Source of the DNA: JAWPMT01 sp965229785
GTDB taxonomy: Bacteria > Bacteroidota > Bacteroidia > Cytophagales > Cyclobacteriaceae
Direction of reading: 5' to 3'
Assembly: GCA_965229785.1 (NCBI GenBank)
Contig: CBDDJS010000001.1
Coordinates: 7,564,001 to 7,628,000, forward strand
Length of the DNA: 64,000 nt
This document shows, piece after piece, positions 25,798 through 35,235 of the stretch. Positions within the stretch are counted from its first letter, which is position 1. Each line of letters opens with the position of its first letter. The notes beneath the pieces are model-generated. The model worked only from the letters and a program-made list of their open reading frames with translations, had not been told where the DNA came from and searched no databases. The translations under genes were made by a program, and so were the position numbers.

Positions 25798-28700
25798 ATG
25801 ATTCAAAAACTCCAGCGCTTATTGGTCCTGATTTTTCTGACGAGTTGTGCTTCACAACTTGAAGAAAGTTCCAATGTGGAAGTAGGGCCGCTATTGGTCT
25901 TGCACCATGGAGATAAGCTCGGAATAAATTTCAAAAACACCATTCCTGAGAGTGCTCAAATGAATAGCCTTACTTATGAGTACTACTATAATGGTGGAGG
26001 TGTTTCTATCGGAGATGTGAATCAGGACGGGCTTCCGGATTTGTTTTTCACTGGAAATGTTAGCAAAAACAAGCTATTTCTAAATCAGGGCAATTTGAAG
26101 TTCCGGGAGGTGACCAGCGATGTTGGGATCCATGACGGACCAAGTTGGACAACCGGGTCAACCATGGTAGACATCAATAATGATGGTATTTTAGATATTT
26201 ATCTATGCCGATCCGGTAAACTCTCAGAGGCTCAACGCGCGAACTTATTTTTTGTGTCCCAGGGTATGGAAAACGGACTTCCGCGGTATCGGGAAATGGC
26301 AGCGGAATTGGGAGTGAATGATACAGGGTACGGAACTCAGGCTTTGTTTTTTGACTATGATCGTGACAATGACCTGGACATGTTTCTTCTCAACCACAAT
26401 GTTTATGTCCAGCCCTTTTATGATCTGGATAAAATCCGGAAAACCATCGACCCGAATGTAGGTGATAAACTATTTCGAAATGACGGGGCCACATTTACTG
26501 AGGTAAGTCGGGAGGCTGGGATCATATCCAATGAATTAGGTTATGGACTGGGTGTATCAGCCGGAGATTTGAACAATGATGGATGGCCTGATTTGTACGT
26601 AGCCAATGATTATTCGGAGCATGACTTCCTATACATCAACCAGCAAAATGGCACCTTCAAAGAAGTAGCAAAAGCGGCCTTTAACCACCAATCCAATTTT
26701 TCAATGGGGACTGATATCGCTGATATCAATAATGATGGCTTGTTAGACATCAGTGTGCTCGATATGGTGGCTGAAGATAATTATGGCATCAAAACAAGCA
26801 TGAGTGGTATGGATCCCGAGCAATTCAACCGCCAGGTGAGCAATGGGTTTCACTACCAGTACATGCAAAATACTATACAACTTAACCGAGGAGCACTTCA
26901 CTTCAGTGAAATAGCTCAGTATGCAGGAGTCTCGAATACGGATTGGAGCTGGGCACCGCTTTTTCTGGACATTGATCTCGATGGTCTGCAAGATTTATTC
27001 ATCACCAATGGGCTGAAAAGAGATTTTCGAAACAACGATTATCGCCGTTATAAAATTAAAACACTCGAAAAAGCAGAAAAAGACCCTAATGTCGAAAAGA
27101 ACAAGCTGATCCAGAACCTGGTGGCCATTACGCCCAAAAAGAAATTGAATAATTATGTCTACAAAAATGTGAATGGATATCGCTTTGAAAAGAAAGTTGC
27201 TGCCTGGGGTATAGAGCAAACTTCATTTTCAAATGGACTGTCCTATGCGGACCTGGATGGAGATGGCGATTTGGACCTGGTCACTAACAATGTTGACGAC
27301 TTTCCTTTTGTCTATGAAAACAAGGCTCGTGATTACAATGTCGGTCAATACCTGAAGATTGAGTTGAGTGGTCCCGATCACAATCAGTTGGGAATTGGCT
27401 CGAAACTTACTTTGTATGCTCAGGGAGAACAGCAAGTAAGGGAGGTTTATGCGACTCGAGGTTATCAGTCTTCCGTGTCCCCAACGCCACATTTTGGTTT
27501 AGAACCGGGAACAACACCCGACAGCCTGGTCATTATTTGGCCGGATGGGAAAAATCAAAAAGTACGTGACATCACTCCAAATTCTGTCATTTCTGTGGAT
27601 TATAGAGATGCGGTCACTACAAAATCCTTTCACCAGGAACAAAGAACTGGGCCTTGTTTCGGCGAGAACGTAGCGGATGAATATGGGCTGACTTTTAGGC
27701 ATCAGGAAAATACTTTCGATGATTACGGAAGGGAAATTTTACTTCCTCATAAAATGAGCAGACTGGGCCCTACGATAGAAGTAGGTGACATTAATGGAGA
27801 CGGCTGGGAGGATGTTTTTCTTGGCGGAGCATCAGGGCAGGTCGGGGCCGTCTTTTTTCAAAATGATGATGGCACTTTTCTCAGGAGTACACAGCCATCA
27901 CTAGAGAAGGACAAGGAATTCGAGGACGTGGGAGCATTGCTGTTTGATGTGGATAATGATAACGACCTTGACCTGTACGTGGTGTCGGGAGGCAATGAGT
28001 TTGAAAGAGGCAGTGCCCATCTCTCAGATAGACTCTATGTCAATGATAGAGGAGTCTTTACCCGAAAAACATTGCCTGAAATGAAAGAAAGCGGCTTTGC
28101 CGTGGAAGGAAGTGATTTTGACCAGGATGGTGATATCGACTTATTGGTGACTGGGAGACTATATCCGGGAAGTTACCCCTTGCCGGTCAGTAGCAGCTTG
28201 TTGGTGAATGAAGCCGGTGTATTGAAGGATCAGACAGAGGCACTGGCTCCTGATCTCGAGGATCTGGGTATGATCACCAGCGTCAGTTGGTCCGATTATG
28301 ATCAGGATGGAGACGCGGATTTGATACTGGCGGGGGAATGGACCTCTATTATTTTCCTTGAAAATCAGCAGGGGAGGTTCACGATAGATACAGAGATTTC
28401 CGGACTTGATGCTACAAAGGGCTGGTGGCAAAGCATAGCCGCACTGGATGTGGATGATGATGGAGATATGGATTATGTCCTGGGAAATAATGGTTTGAAT
28501 TATAAATACAAGGCCAGTCAGGATGCCCCATTTGAAATCTATTCGGACGATTTCGATCAGAATGGGAAAAGGGATATTGTTTTAGGCTATTACAATGATG
28601 GTGATCTCTTTCCATTGCGAGGGCGCGAGTGTTCGGCGCAACAGATTCCGGACATTGCTAACCAATTCAAGACCTACCATGATTTTGCACAAGCCAATTT

Positions 28701-29151
28701 GATGAAAGTATATGGTCAGGAAAACCTTGAAAAAGCAGTGCACTTATCAGTAACCAATTTTGGTTCCGTCCTGCTGGTAAACTTGGGGAACAAACAATTC
28801 GAGCAGGTATTGTTACCAGCAGAGGTACAATTCTCCGCTGTGAATGATATCCTTGTTCAGGACCTCAATGGTGATCGGGAGCCAGACTTGATTCTGGGGG
28901 GCAATAATTATCAATCGGAGGTAGAGACTCCCAGGAATGATGCAAGTTATGGTACGGTGCTCATGGGGAGAACAGGGGCTGAGTTTCAACCCATTTCCAA
29001 TTCAGCGATTGGCATGTATCTTAGAGGGGATGTCCGTGACATGGCCTGGATCGGGTTGCGTTCTGGTGAAAAAGGATTGCTTGTCGCCACCAATAATGAT
29101 TGGCTGAGGTTCCATTTATTTGATTCAAATTCGAAAAACCAACCTAATTGA
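25798..29151 (+). CDS. FG-GAP/VCBS-repeat lipoprotein with ASPIC/UnbV domain (CRTAC-like)
   Basis: 1117 residues from the ATG at 25798, preferred over the in-frame ATG at 25750 because the latter lies inside a hairpin and the former opens a lipoprotein signal (LIFLTSCASQ, Cys17). Many calcium-binding DxDxDG-type repeats are visible: DVNQDGLPDLFF, DINNDGILDIYL, DLNNDGWPDLYV, DLDGDGDLDLVT, later DINGDGWEDVFL, DFDQDGDIDLLV, DVDDDGDMDYVL, forming two beta-propeller blocks. Between them sits an ASPIC/UnbV segment (LGIGSKLTLYA, VREVYATRGYQSS, LVIIWPDGK). Such proteins often accompany SusCD pairs in Bacteroidota, probably as surface glycan-binding parts. It is coupled to the GH63 gene by a one-base TGATG overlap. 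Confidence 0.88.
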   Translation: MIQKLQRLLVLIFLTSCASQLEESSNVEVGPLLVLHHGDKLGINFKNTIPESAQMNSLTYEYYYNGGGVSIGDVNQDGLPDLFFTGNVSKNKLFLNQGNLKFREVTSDVGIHDGPSWTTGSTMVDINNDGILDIYLCRSGKLSEAQRANLFFVSQGMENGLPRYREMAAELGVNDTGYGTQALFFDYDRDNDLDMFLLNHNVYVQPFYDLDKIRKTIDPNVGDKLFRNDGATFTEVSREAGIISNELGYGLGVSAGDLNNDGWPDLYVANDYSEHDFLYINQQNGTFKEVAKAAFNHQSNFSMGTDIADINNDGLLDISVLDMVAEDNYGIKTSMSGMDPEQFNRQVSNGFHYQYMQNTIQLNRGALHFSEIAQYAGVSNTDWSWAPLFLDIDLDGLQDLFITNGLKRDFRNNDYRRYKIKTLEKAEKDPNVEKNKLIQNLVAITPKKKLNNYVYKNVNGYRFEKKVAAWGIEQTSFSNGLSYADLDGDGDLDLVTNNVDDFPFVYENKARDYNVGQYLKIELSGPDHNQLGIGSKLTLYAQGEQQVREVYATRGYQSSVSPTPHFGLEPGTTPDSLVIIWPDGKNQKVRDITPNSVISVDYRDAVTTKSFHQEQRTGPCFGENVADEYGLTFRHQENTFDDYGREILLPHKMSRLGPTIEVGDINGDGWEDVFLGGASGQVGAVFFQNDDGTFLRSTQPSLEKDKEFEDVGALLFDVDNDNDLDLYVVSGGNEFERGSAHLSDRLYVNDRGVFTRKTLPEMKESGFAVEGSDFDQDGDIDLLVTGRLYPGSYPLPVSSSLLVNEAGVLKDQTEALAPDLEDLGMITSVSWSDYDQDGDADLILAGEWTSIIFLENQQGRFTIDTEISGLDATKGWWQSIAALDVDDDGDMDYVLGNNGLNYKYKASQDAPFEIYSDDFDQNGKRDIVLGYYNDGDLFPLRGRECSAQQIPDIANQFKTYHDFAQANLMKVYGQENLEKAVHLSVTNFGSVLLVNLGNKQFEQVLLPAEVQFSAVNDILVQDLNGDREPDLILGGNNYQSEVETPRNDASYGTVLMGRTGAEFQPISNSAIGMYLRGDVRDMAWIGLRSGEKGLLVATNNDWLRFHLFDSNSKNQPN

Positions 29152-31160
29152 TGCTAAAACAGACCTTCTATTTTTTGATACTCACCTTGCTATGGTTTAG
29201 CTGCTCTGAAGCGGATCAACAAAAAAACATGGGTGATACAGACAATAGTAAACTCATCGCCAATGTGCTTGACTTTTCAGGTACGCCTGCTGATCCCGGA
29301 GACCGGTCCGTCTATTCATTTTGTGATTTAGGCGCCTGGCATAGTTATTCGGTTCCTGACACACCAACCCTGGCCGGGGGATTTATCGGACCATTTTCTA
29401 TGGCGAGGGACAATGGTATTTGGATCGGGCAGAAGTTTGCCCATTTCAATTTATCAACCTCAGCGGGCAAACCGCTTAACTTTCAGTTTTCAGGTCAACA
29501 GGATCAATACCCTGGTTGGTTAGAACAAAACCTGATAACAGAAAATCAAGCAATCAGTGTGAAACTTCGCTTATTCTATGTCTCGGACAGGTCCATTATG
29601 GTCACTGCTGAAGTGACGAACCATTCAAAAGAAGAACAAATAATTACACCCGGTTGGACAGGAGAAACCTGGCTGGAAGATGCATTTTTTGAAAAGGATG
29701 AAGAAGGTGACCTTAGTTTGAAATTTTCCAATTCAAACACACAACATGTGTACCGTTTTGAGGAAAAGTCAGCCACACAATTACCTGATGCTTCTACTTT
29801 TCGTGCCAATTTGCCTGCTGTTACACTGCAGCCTTCAGATACGTATACCACGGCTCTGCAGTATTCAGTATTGTTTGAGGGCGATCCTGAAGAAGACTTT
29901 CTGACAAATCGGTCGGTATCTGATCAATTTGTGAAGACCCAAAAACGATGGTTGGGATACCATGAGGCCATATCGTACCCAGAAGGTCATTGGCTGGACA
30001 AGGAGTCCTTCGAGCTTTTGAAATCCAAAGCCATACAAACGCTGATCATCAATTGGAAAAGTGCAGCAGGTGAACTGGATCACGATGGGTTGTTCCCCTC
30101 TTATGCATATAGGGGTTTCCATGGTTTTTGGGCCTGGGATTCATGGAAGCATTCGGCAGCTTTGGCTCGTTTCGAACCGGAATTAGCCAAATCACAACTG
30201 CTTGCGATGTTCGACTTTCAGAATCAGGCAGGAATGATCGCAGATTGCGTATTTAGAGACACCTTGATTGAAAATCATAATTGGAGAGATACCAAACCAC
30301 CATTGTCCGTGTGGGCGGTTGATGAAATTTTTGAACAAACAAAGGACAAAGCTTTTGTTCAGGAGATCTTCCCGCAGTTGATGAAATATCATGTCTGGTG
30401 GTACCAGGAAAGGGACCACAATCAAAATGGTTGGTGTGAATACGGGTCTACCGACGGAACCCGTGTTGCGGCCGCCTGGGAAAGTGGTATGGACAATGCG
30501 GTGAGATTCGATCGGGCTACTTTGATCCAAAATGGAGAAGAAGCCTGGTCATTGGATCAGGAATCAGTCGACCTCAATGCTTATCTGCTCTACGAAAAGC
30601 TAAAACTCAGCAAGCTTGCTGGCATTCTTGGACAAACGACTCTACAAGATTCAATCACACAATCGATCGAGGATCTTAAAGGTGGTTTGAGTCGCTTTTA
30701 CGATGATTCTACCCAGTACTTTTTTGATTTCCATACTACCGAGAAGGTGTTGATGAAAATACCCGGCCCGGAAGGATGGTTGCCGTTGTGGACTGGCCTG
30801 GCTTCGGAAGAACAAGCCGAAGGTGTGAAAAACATCATGATGAGTGAGGCACTCTTCAATAGCAAAGTTCCTTTACCTACTTTGAACCTGGCTCATGAAG
30901 AATTTGACCCTTTGGATGGGTACTGGAGAGGACCGGTATGGATCGATCAGGCCTATTTTGGCATTGTGGGTTTGGAAAATTACGGATACAAAGAAGAGGC
31001 AGCAGTCTTGAAACGGAACCTTATCCAAAACGCTGAGGGTATGCTGACCAAAGGATTTCCACTTCATGAAAATTACCATCCGGAGACAGGGGAGGCATTA
31101 AATGCAGCTCAATTCAGTTGGACGGCTGCTCATGTACTTCTTTTGTTGACACACGAATAA
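29151..31160 (+). CDS. Glycoside hydrolase family 63-type lipoprotein
   Basis: 669 residues from the ATG at 29151, which overlaps the previous TGA. Lipobox LLWFSCSE (Cys18) suggests membrane anchoring, probably on the surface or in the periplasm. The C-terminal (alpha/alpha)6 barrel shows GFWAWDSWKHSAAL (about 325-338), AAWESGMDNAVRFD with Asp448 at the position of the general acid of GH63 YgjK and of GH37 trehalases, and HENYHPETGE with Glu640 as the matching base. DGYWRGPVWIDQAYFGI is a further clan motif. The N-terminal half is a beta-sandwich. GH63 members cleave alpha-glucosidic ends; the true substrate is unknown. Confidence 0.85.
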   Translation: MLKQTFYFLILTLLWFSCSEADQQKNMGDTDNSKLIANVLDFSGTPADPGDRSVYSFCDLGAWHSYSVPDTPTLAGGFIGPFSMARDNGIWIGQKFAHFNLSTSAGKPLNFQFSGQQDQYPGWLEQNLITENQAISVKLRLFYVSDRSIMVTAEVTNHSKEEQIITPGWTGETWLEDAFFEKDEEGDLSLKFSNSNTQHVYRFEEKSATQLPDASTFRANLPAVTLQPSDTYTTALQYSVLFEGDPEEDFLTNRSVSDQFVKTQKRWLGYHEAISYPEGHWLDKESFELLKSKAIQTLIINWKSAAGELDHDGLFPSYAYRGFHGFWAWDSWKHSAALARFEPELAKSQLLAMFDFQNQAGMIADCVFRDTLIENHNWRDTKPPLSVWAVDEIFEQTKDKAFVQEIFPQLMKYHVWWYQERDHNQNGWCEYGSTDGTRVAAAWESGMDNAVRFDRATLIQNGEEAWSLDQESVDLNAYLLYEKLKLSKLAGILGQTTLQDSITQSIEDLKGGLSRFYDDSTQYFFDFHTTEKVLMKIPGPEGWLPLWTGLASEEQAEGVKNIMMSEALFNSKVPLPTLNLAHEEFDPLDGYWRGPVWIDQAYFGIVGLENYGYKEEAAVLKRNLIQNAEGMLTKGFPLHENYHPETGEALNAAQFSWTAAHVLLLLTHE

Positions 31161-31162
31161 CT

Positions 31163-34100
31163 ATGCTAGGAAAAACATTTAACCATTCTTTCGGGGTTGT
31201 TTTGTGCTTTGGTATCCTGTTGATGAGTTGTCAGCAGGCTGCTGAAATTCCAAATGAATTGAGTGACCCTACACTTACTTCACGCAATCGACTGGATCCA
31301 AGAGCTTCCATATTTTCTTACGAAAATACAGATCTGGCCATTGTCAATGATCGTGAACAATCTGAAAGATTTCTGTCCCTCAATGGTACATGGTCCTTTC
31401 ATTATGCTGGGTCAGAAGCAGAAGTAATGCGAGATATTCATCGTACGGACTTTTCCCTGGCAGAACTGGATACCATTCGTGTTCCGGGAAACTGGGAAGC
31501 CCAGGGTTTTGGTATTCCCTATTATCTGGACGAAGAATACCCCTTTGAAGCTAAACCGCCTATTACACCGGAATTGAATCCGGTTGGGACCTACAAACGA
31601 AAGTTTGATTTGCCAGCATCGTGGTTAGACAAAGGTAAAATCATCTTATACCTCGGGTCAGTCAGATCCGCCATGTATCTGTGGGTCAATGGGAAAGAGG
31701 TTGGATTTGCCAAGGGAAGTAAAGTTCCTATAGAATTTGACCTTACAAATTACCTTAAGAAAGGTGAGAATGATATTACCGTTAAGGTCTATCGATGGAG
31801 TGACGGATCTTATCTTGAAGGACAAGATACCTGGAGAATCAGTGGCATCGAAAGAGATGTATTTATTTATCAGGTTCCGGATGTTCAGGTATGGGACGTT
31901 TTTGCCCGGGCCAAACTGGATGGTGCCTATGAAAACGGATTGCTTGACCTGACCATTGACTTGAAAAATCACGGATCTGCCAACTCTAGTGTTAAGTTGG
32001 ACATTCAATTGCTGGACAGGGCGAAGAATGAAGTTTGGGCAGAACAAATTTCAATTGGAAACCTGGGACAAAGTGAACAACGCTCATTTGAAGCAACCAT
32101 TGACAATGTGGCTCACTGGACTGCTGAACAACCCAACCTATATCACCTGATTATCCAGAGTTCATCCAATGGTTCAGTGAATGAAGTCGTGGCGATCAAA
32201 ATTGGCTTCAAAAGTATCGTAGTTACTGATCGTCAATTATTGGTCAATGGCCAGCCTATTGATATCAAAGGTGTCAATCGGTGCGAATGGGACCCCTACA
32301 ATGGCAGATATCTTACCCGTGACCGGATGTTGCAAGATATTCAACTGATGAAAGCCAATAATATCAATGCAGTGAGAACCAGTCATTATCCCAACGACGA
32401 ATATTGGTACGACCTCTGCGATCAATACGGACTGTATGTAATCGATGAAGCCAACATTGAAGCCCATGGCATGGGGTCACATCCTGAGGGGTATGGACTG
32501 ATCACCAATGATGAAAATTGGCGACCTTCTTTTTTGGACCGGATAAAACGAATGGTTGAACGTGACAAAAACCATCCCAGCATCATTGGCTGGTCCTTAG
32601 GTAATGAAGCGGGTGATGGTGAAAATTTTGTGGCGAGTTACCAATGGATCAAAGAACGGGACGATACCAGACCGATCCAATATCAGGAGGCCTGGTATGA
32701 GGCACATACAGACATTGTGGTTCCAATGTATAAGAACATCAGTTTCATTTCTGAGTTTGCTGAAAAAGAGGATGAACGGCCGCTTATTCTTTGCGAATAT
32801 GCCCACGCGATGGGCAACAGTGTCGGCAACCTTCAGGATTACTGGGATGTGATTGATGCGTATCCAAATCTTCAGGGTGGGTTCATATGGGATTGGGTTG
32901 ATCAGACGTTTGCCCGCACCAATGATCAAGGCGTTCAGATCTGGGCATATGGTGGTGATATGGGTGACCCCAAACATCTGAACGATTCAAGTTTCTGCGC
33001 TAATGGATTAGTTTATGCCGATCGCACGCCATATCCCTATCTGTCCGAAGTAAAGAAAGTATATCAGAATGTGAAGTTCAGGAGCAAGGATAAGAAGCGG
33101 GGAGTATTTGAGGTGGAAAATGACTTCTTTTTCACGAACACTCATGCGTTCGATTTTCAATATGCGATCTACCGGGATGGTGTTGATGTATTTTCCAAAA
33201 AGCTACCTTCTATGTCCATTGCACCTCAAAAATCTCAGGAGTTCAGTATCAACTATCCTTTTGCCATCAATGACGGACATGAATACCACATCAACTTTAC
33301 GGTTCGACGAAAATCAGATCATAGTTTGGTCCCTGCTGGGCATATCATCGCTCAGGAACAGATAGCATTGACCGGAAGATCTGTTCGCAAGGTTGCGGTG
33401 AATGCGCATTTGGGCGAAGAGGCACTGTCGGAAAGTGAACATGATATAAGCATTCAAACCGAAACCTGGAAAGTTAGTATCAATAAGACTTCTGGCTATA
33501 TCAATGAACTACTGGTTGGAGAGGAAAATATTCTACTGGAGCCTATACAGCCTAATTTTTGGAGGGCTCCAACAGACAATGATCTAGGCAATGGGTTGCC
33601 CGAAAGAGCAAGGTTTTGGTCAGTGGCGGCTTCTGAGATGAAACTAACAGACCTTCAGACAAGTGAAGAAGATGGGAAATTAAAGATCCGAACTGTACAT
33701 GATTATTCTTCTTTCCATCAACAGGTTGATTATGAGATTGATAAGGCAGGAAATATCACTATCATGACTCGTATTGAGGCCGATAAGGATTTACCTGAAA
33801 TGCCGAGGGTGGGTTACCGCATGACGTTTACGAAGGCTTTTGATCAGATTAAGTGGTTTGGTCGGGGGCCGCAAGAAAATTATTGGGATCGAAAAACGGC
33901 TTCCTTTGTCGGTCAATATGATGCCTTAGTCAGTGATCTGCCAACACCCTATTTAAGACCCCAGGAAAATGGCAGCCGTTCAGATATTCGTTGGGTGGAC
34001 CTGTCGAATGGAGAAGGTCTTGGTATCAGATTTCAGGGAGACACGCTAATGAATTTCAGTGCTTTCCCATTCCGATATTCAGAATTAAGCCATCACGGCA

Positions 34101-34279
34101 AGGATTACAATAAACATGGTTCAGAAATCGCTCCCGGAGATGTGACCACCTTCCATTTTGATTACTTACAAATGGGGGTGGGTGGAGATAATACCTGGGG
34201 AGCCAGAACTCACGAGAAATACACGATCAGGCCGGGAAATTTCGTATATAAGTTCACTATTTCACCTCAACAGAAATGA
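31163..34279 (+). CDS. Glycoside hydrolase family 2 beta-galactosidase (LacZ-like), lipoprotein
   Basis: 1038 residues from the ATG at 31163 (2 bases after the GH63 stop), which begins a lipoprotein signal (GILLMSCQQ, Cys23). Domain order is that of LacZ: jelly roll (LNGTWSFHYAG, RVPGNWEAQGFGIPYY), immunoglobulin-like, TIM barrel (VRTSHYPNDEYWYDLCDQYG, YVIDEANIEAHGM), and the small-chain domain (NFWRAPTDNDLGN). Acid/base Glu482 in SLGNEAG and nucleophile Glu545 in LILCEYAHAMGNS are present. The substrate-binding motif normally written GVNRHEH is GVNRCEW here (Cys374, Trp376), so galactose specificity is not assured. The stop overlaps the kinase start as ATGA. Confidence 0.92.
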   Translation: MLGKTFNHSFGVVLCFGILLMSCQQAAEIPNELSDPTLTSRNRLDPRASIFSYENTDLAIVNDREQSERFLSLNGTWSFHYAGSEAEVMRDIHRTDFSLAELDTIRVPGNWEAQGFGIPYYLDEEYPFEAKPPITPELNPVGTYKRKFDLPASWLDKGKIILYLGSVRSAMYLWVNGKEVGFAKGSKVPIEFDLTNYLKKGENDITVKVYRWSDGSYLEGQDTWRISGIERDVFIYQVPDVQVWDVFARAKLDGAYENGLLDLTIDLKNHGSANSSVKLDIQLLDRAKNEVWAEQISIGNLGQSEQRSFEATIDNVAHWTAEQPNLYHLIIQSSSNGSVNEVVAIKIGFKSIVVTDRQLLVNGQPIDIKGVNRCEWDPYNGRYLTRDRMLQDIQLMKANNINAVRTSHYPNDEYWYDLCDQYGLYVIDEANIEAHGMGSHPEGYGLITNDENWRPSFLDRIKRMVERDKNHPSIIGWSLGNEAGDGENFVASYQWIKERDDTRPIQYQEAWYEAHTDIVVPMYKNISFISEFAEKEDERPLILCEYAHAMGNSVGNLQDYWDVIDAYPNLQGGFIWDWVDQTFARTNDQGVQIWAYGGDMGDPKHLNDSSFCANGLVYADRTPYPYLSEVKKVYQNVKFRSKDKKRGVFEVENDFFFTNTHAFDFQYAIYRDGVDVFSKKLPSMSIAPQKSQEFSINYPFAINDGHEYHINFTVRRKSDHSLVPAGHIIAQEQIALTGRSVRKVAVNAHLGEEALSESEHDISIQTETWKVSINKTSGYINELLVGEENILLEPIQPNFWRAPTDNDLGNGLPERARFWSVAASEMKLTDLQTSEEDGKLKIRTVHDYSSFHQQVDYEIDKAGNITIMTRIEADKDLPEMPRVGYRMTFTKAFDQIKWFGRGPQENYWDRKTASFVGQYDALVSDLPTPYLRPQENGSRSDIRWVDLSNGEGLGIRFQGDTLMNFSAFPFRYSELSHHGKDYNKHGSEIAPGDVTTFHFDYLQMGVGGDNTWGARTHEKYTIRPGNFVYKFTISPQQK

Positions 34280-35235
34280 TTGGACAAGAAGAACTTCATT
34301 CGATCACATCGGCCTTTGAATTAGGTACATTGAAGCAGTTTTCAGAGCTTCCAGGTGGGTATGCGAATAAGAATTTTAAGGTTACTACTGCCAAAGGTGC
34401 TTATTGCGTTAGATGGTGCCTTCAACAGCCCATGGATCTATTGACTTATGAAGTAAAACTCATGAAGTTGCTGAAAACCAATCAATTTCCAACTGCTTTT
34501 CCGATACCCATGAATGATGGGGAATTCATATTGGTCCAGGATGATCAACAAATCATGGTCTATGAATTTAAAGAAGGACTGGAGCCCGTGCCTAATGAAC
34601 GTACGGCTTTGGAAATGGGGCAAGCGGTGGGCAGGTTATCAGGGATAGTTGCTGAAGACCATTTAGCCAGTAAGCAAAACACATTGGATCCCTCTCATAT
34701 GCGGGATTTGATCGATTACTTTCCCAAGGCAGATAATCCTATTGCAGAAATCTTTGAATTCATCGAAGATTACTACGACAAATTTTATCTGTTGGAAGCG
34801 GTCAATTTGCCCAGAGGGATCATTCATGGTGATATGTTCCCTAACAATACTTTATTCGATCCTAATGACCGGCTAGTAGCAATCATTGATTTTGAAGAAG
34901 CTTGTGTGGACCGATTGCTACTTGATGTCGGGATGACCATGAATGGTTTTTGCTTCGTTGAAAATCAGCTTTCTCCCCAGTTAGCAGATGTTTTTCTCGA
35001 AGGGTACGAGGCTCACCGGCCTTTGATGGATATCGAAAAGATGTTGTTGTTGAAATTCATAATGCTGTCTGCTTTTAGCATGATCGGCTGGCACATGAGA
35101 TATCATTTAGTAGATGTCCCACATGCCACACAGGAACTGAGGGTGCGTGAATTGATGGCACGCATTCAGCATCTAGACGAAAAATACAGTTTTTACGAAA
35201 AAAATATAGCTGCTCTGAACAATGCAATCGCTTGA
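34276..35235 (+). CDS. APH-family small-molecule kinase (ThrB2/homoserine-kinase-type)
   Basis: 319 residues. It has the aminoglycoside-phosphotransferase fold: N-terminal lobe with GGYANKNFKVTTAKG (nucleotide loop), Brenner motif IIHGDMFPNNTLFD with catalytic Asp186 (HGD 184-186) and Asn191, and IIDFEEAC with the metal-binding Asp205. The sequence around HGD is close to type II homoserine kinases and to other APH-type metabolite kinases, so homoserine, choline or a sugar are all possible. It starts inside the GH2 stop (ATGA) and overlaps the decarboxylase by 14 bases, so it is expressed together with the glycan enzymes. Confidence 0.85.
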   Translation: MIGQEELHSITSAFELGTLKQFSELPGGYANKNFKVTTAKGAYCVRWCLQQPMDLLTYEVKLMKLLKTNQFPTAFPIPMNDGEFILVQDDQQIMVYEFKEGLEPVPNERTALEMGQAVGRLSGIVAEDHLASKQNTLDPSHMRDLIDYFPKADNPIAEIFEFIEDYYDKFYLLEAVNLPRGIIHGDMFPNNTLFDPNDRLVAIIDFEEACVDRLLLDVGMTMNGFCFVENQLSPQLADVFLEGYEAHRPLMDIEKMLLLKFIMLSAFSMIGWHMRYHLVDVPHATQELRVRELMARIQHLDEKYSFYEKNIAALNNAIA

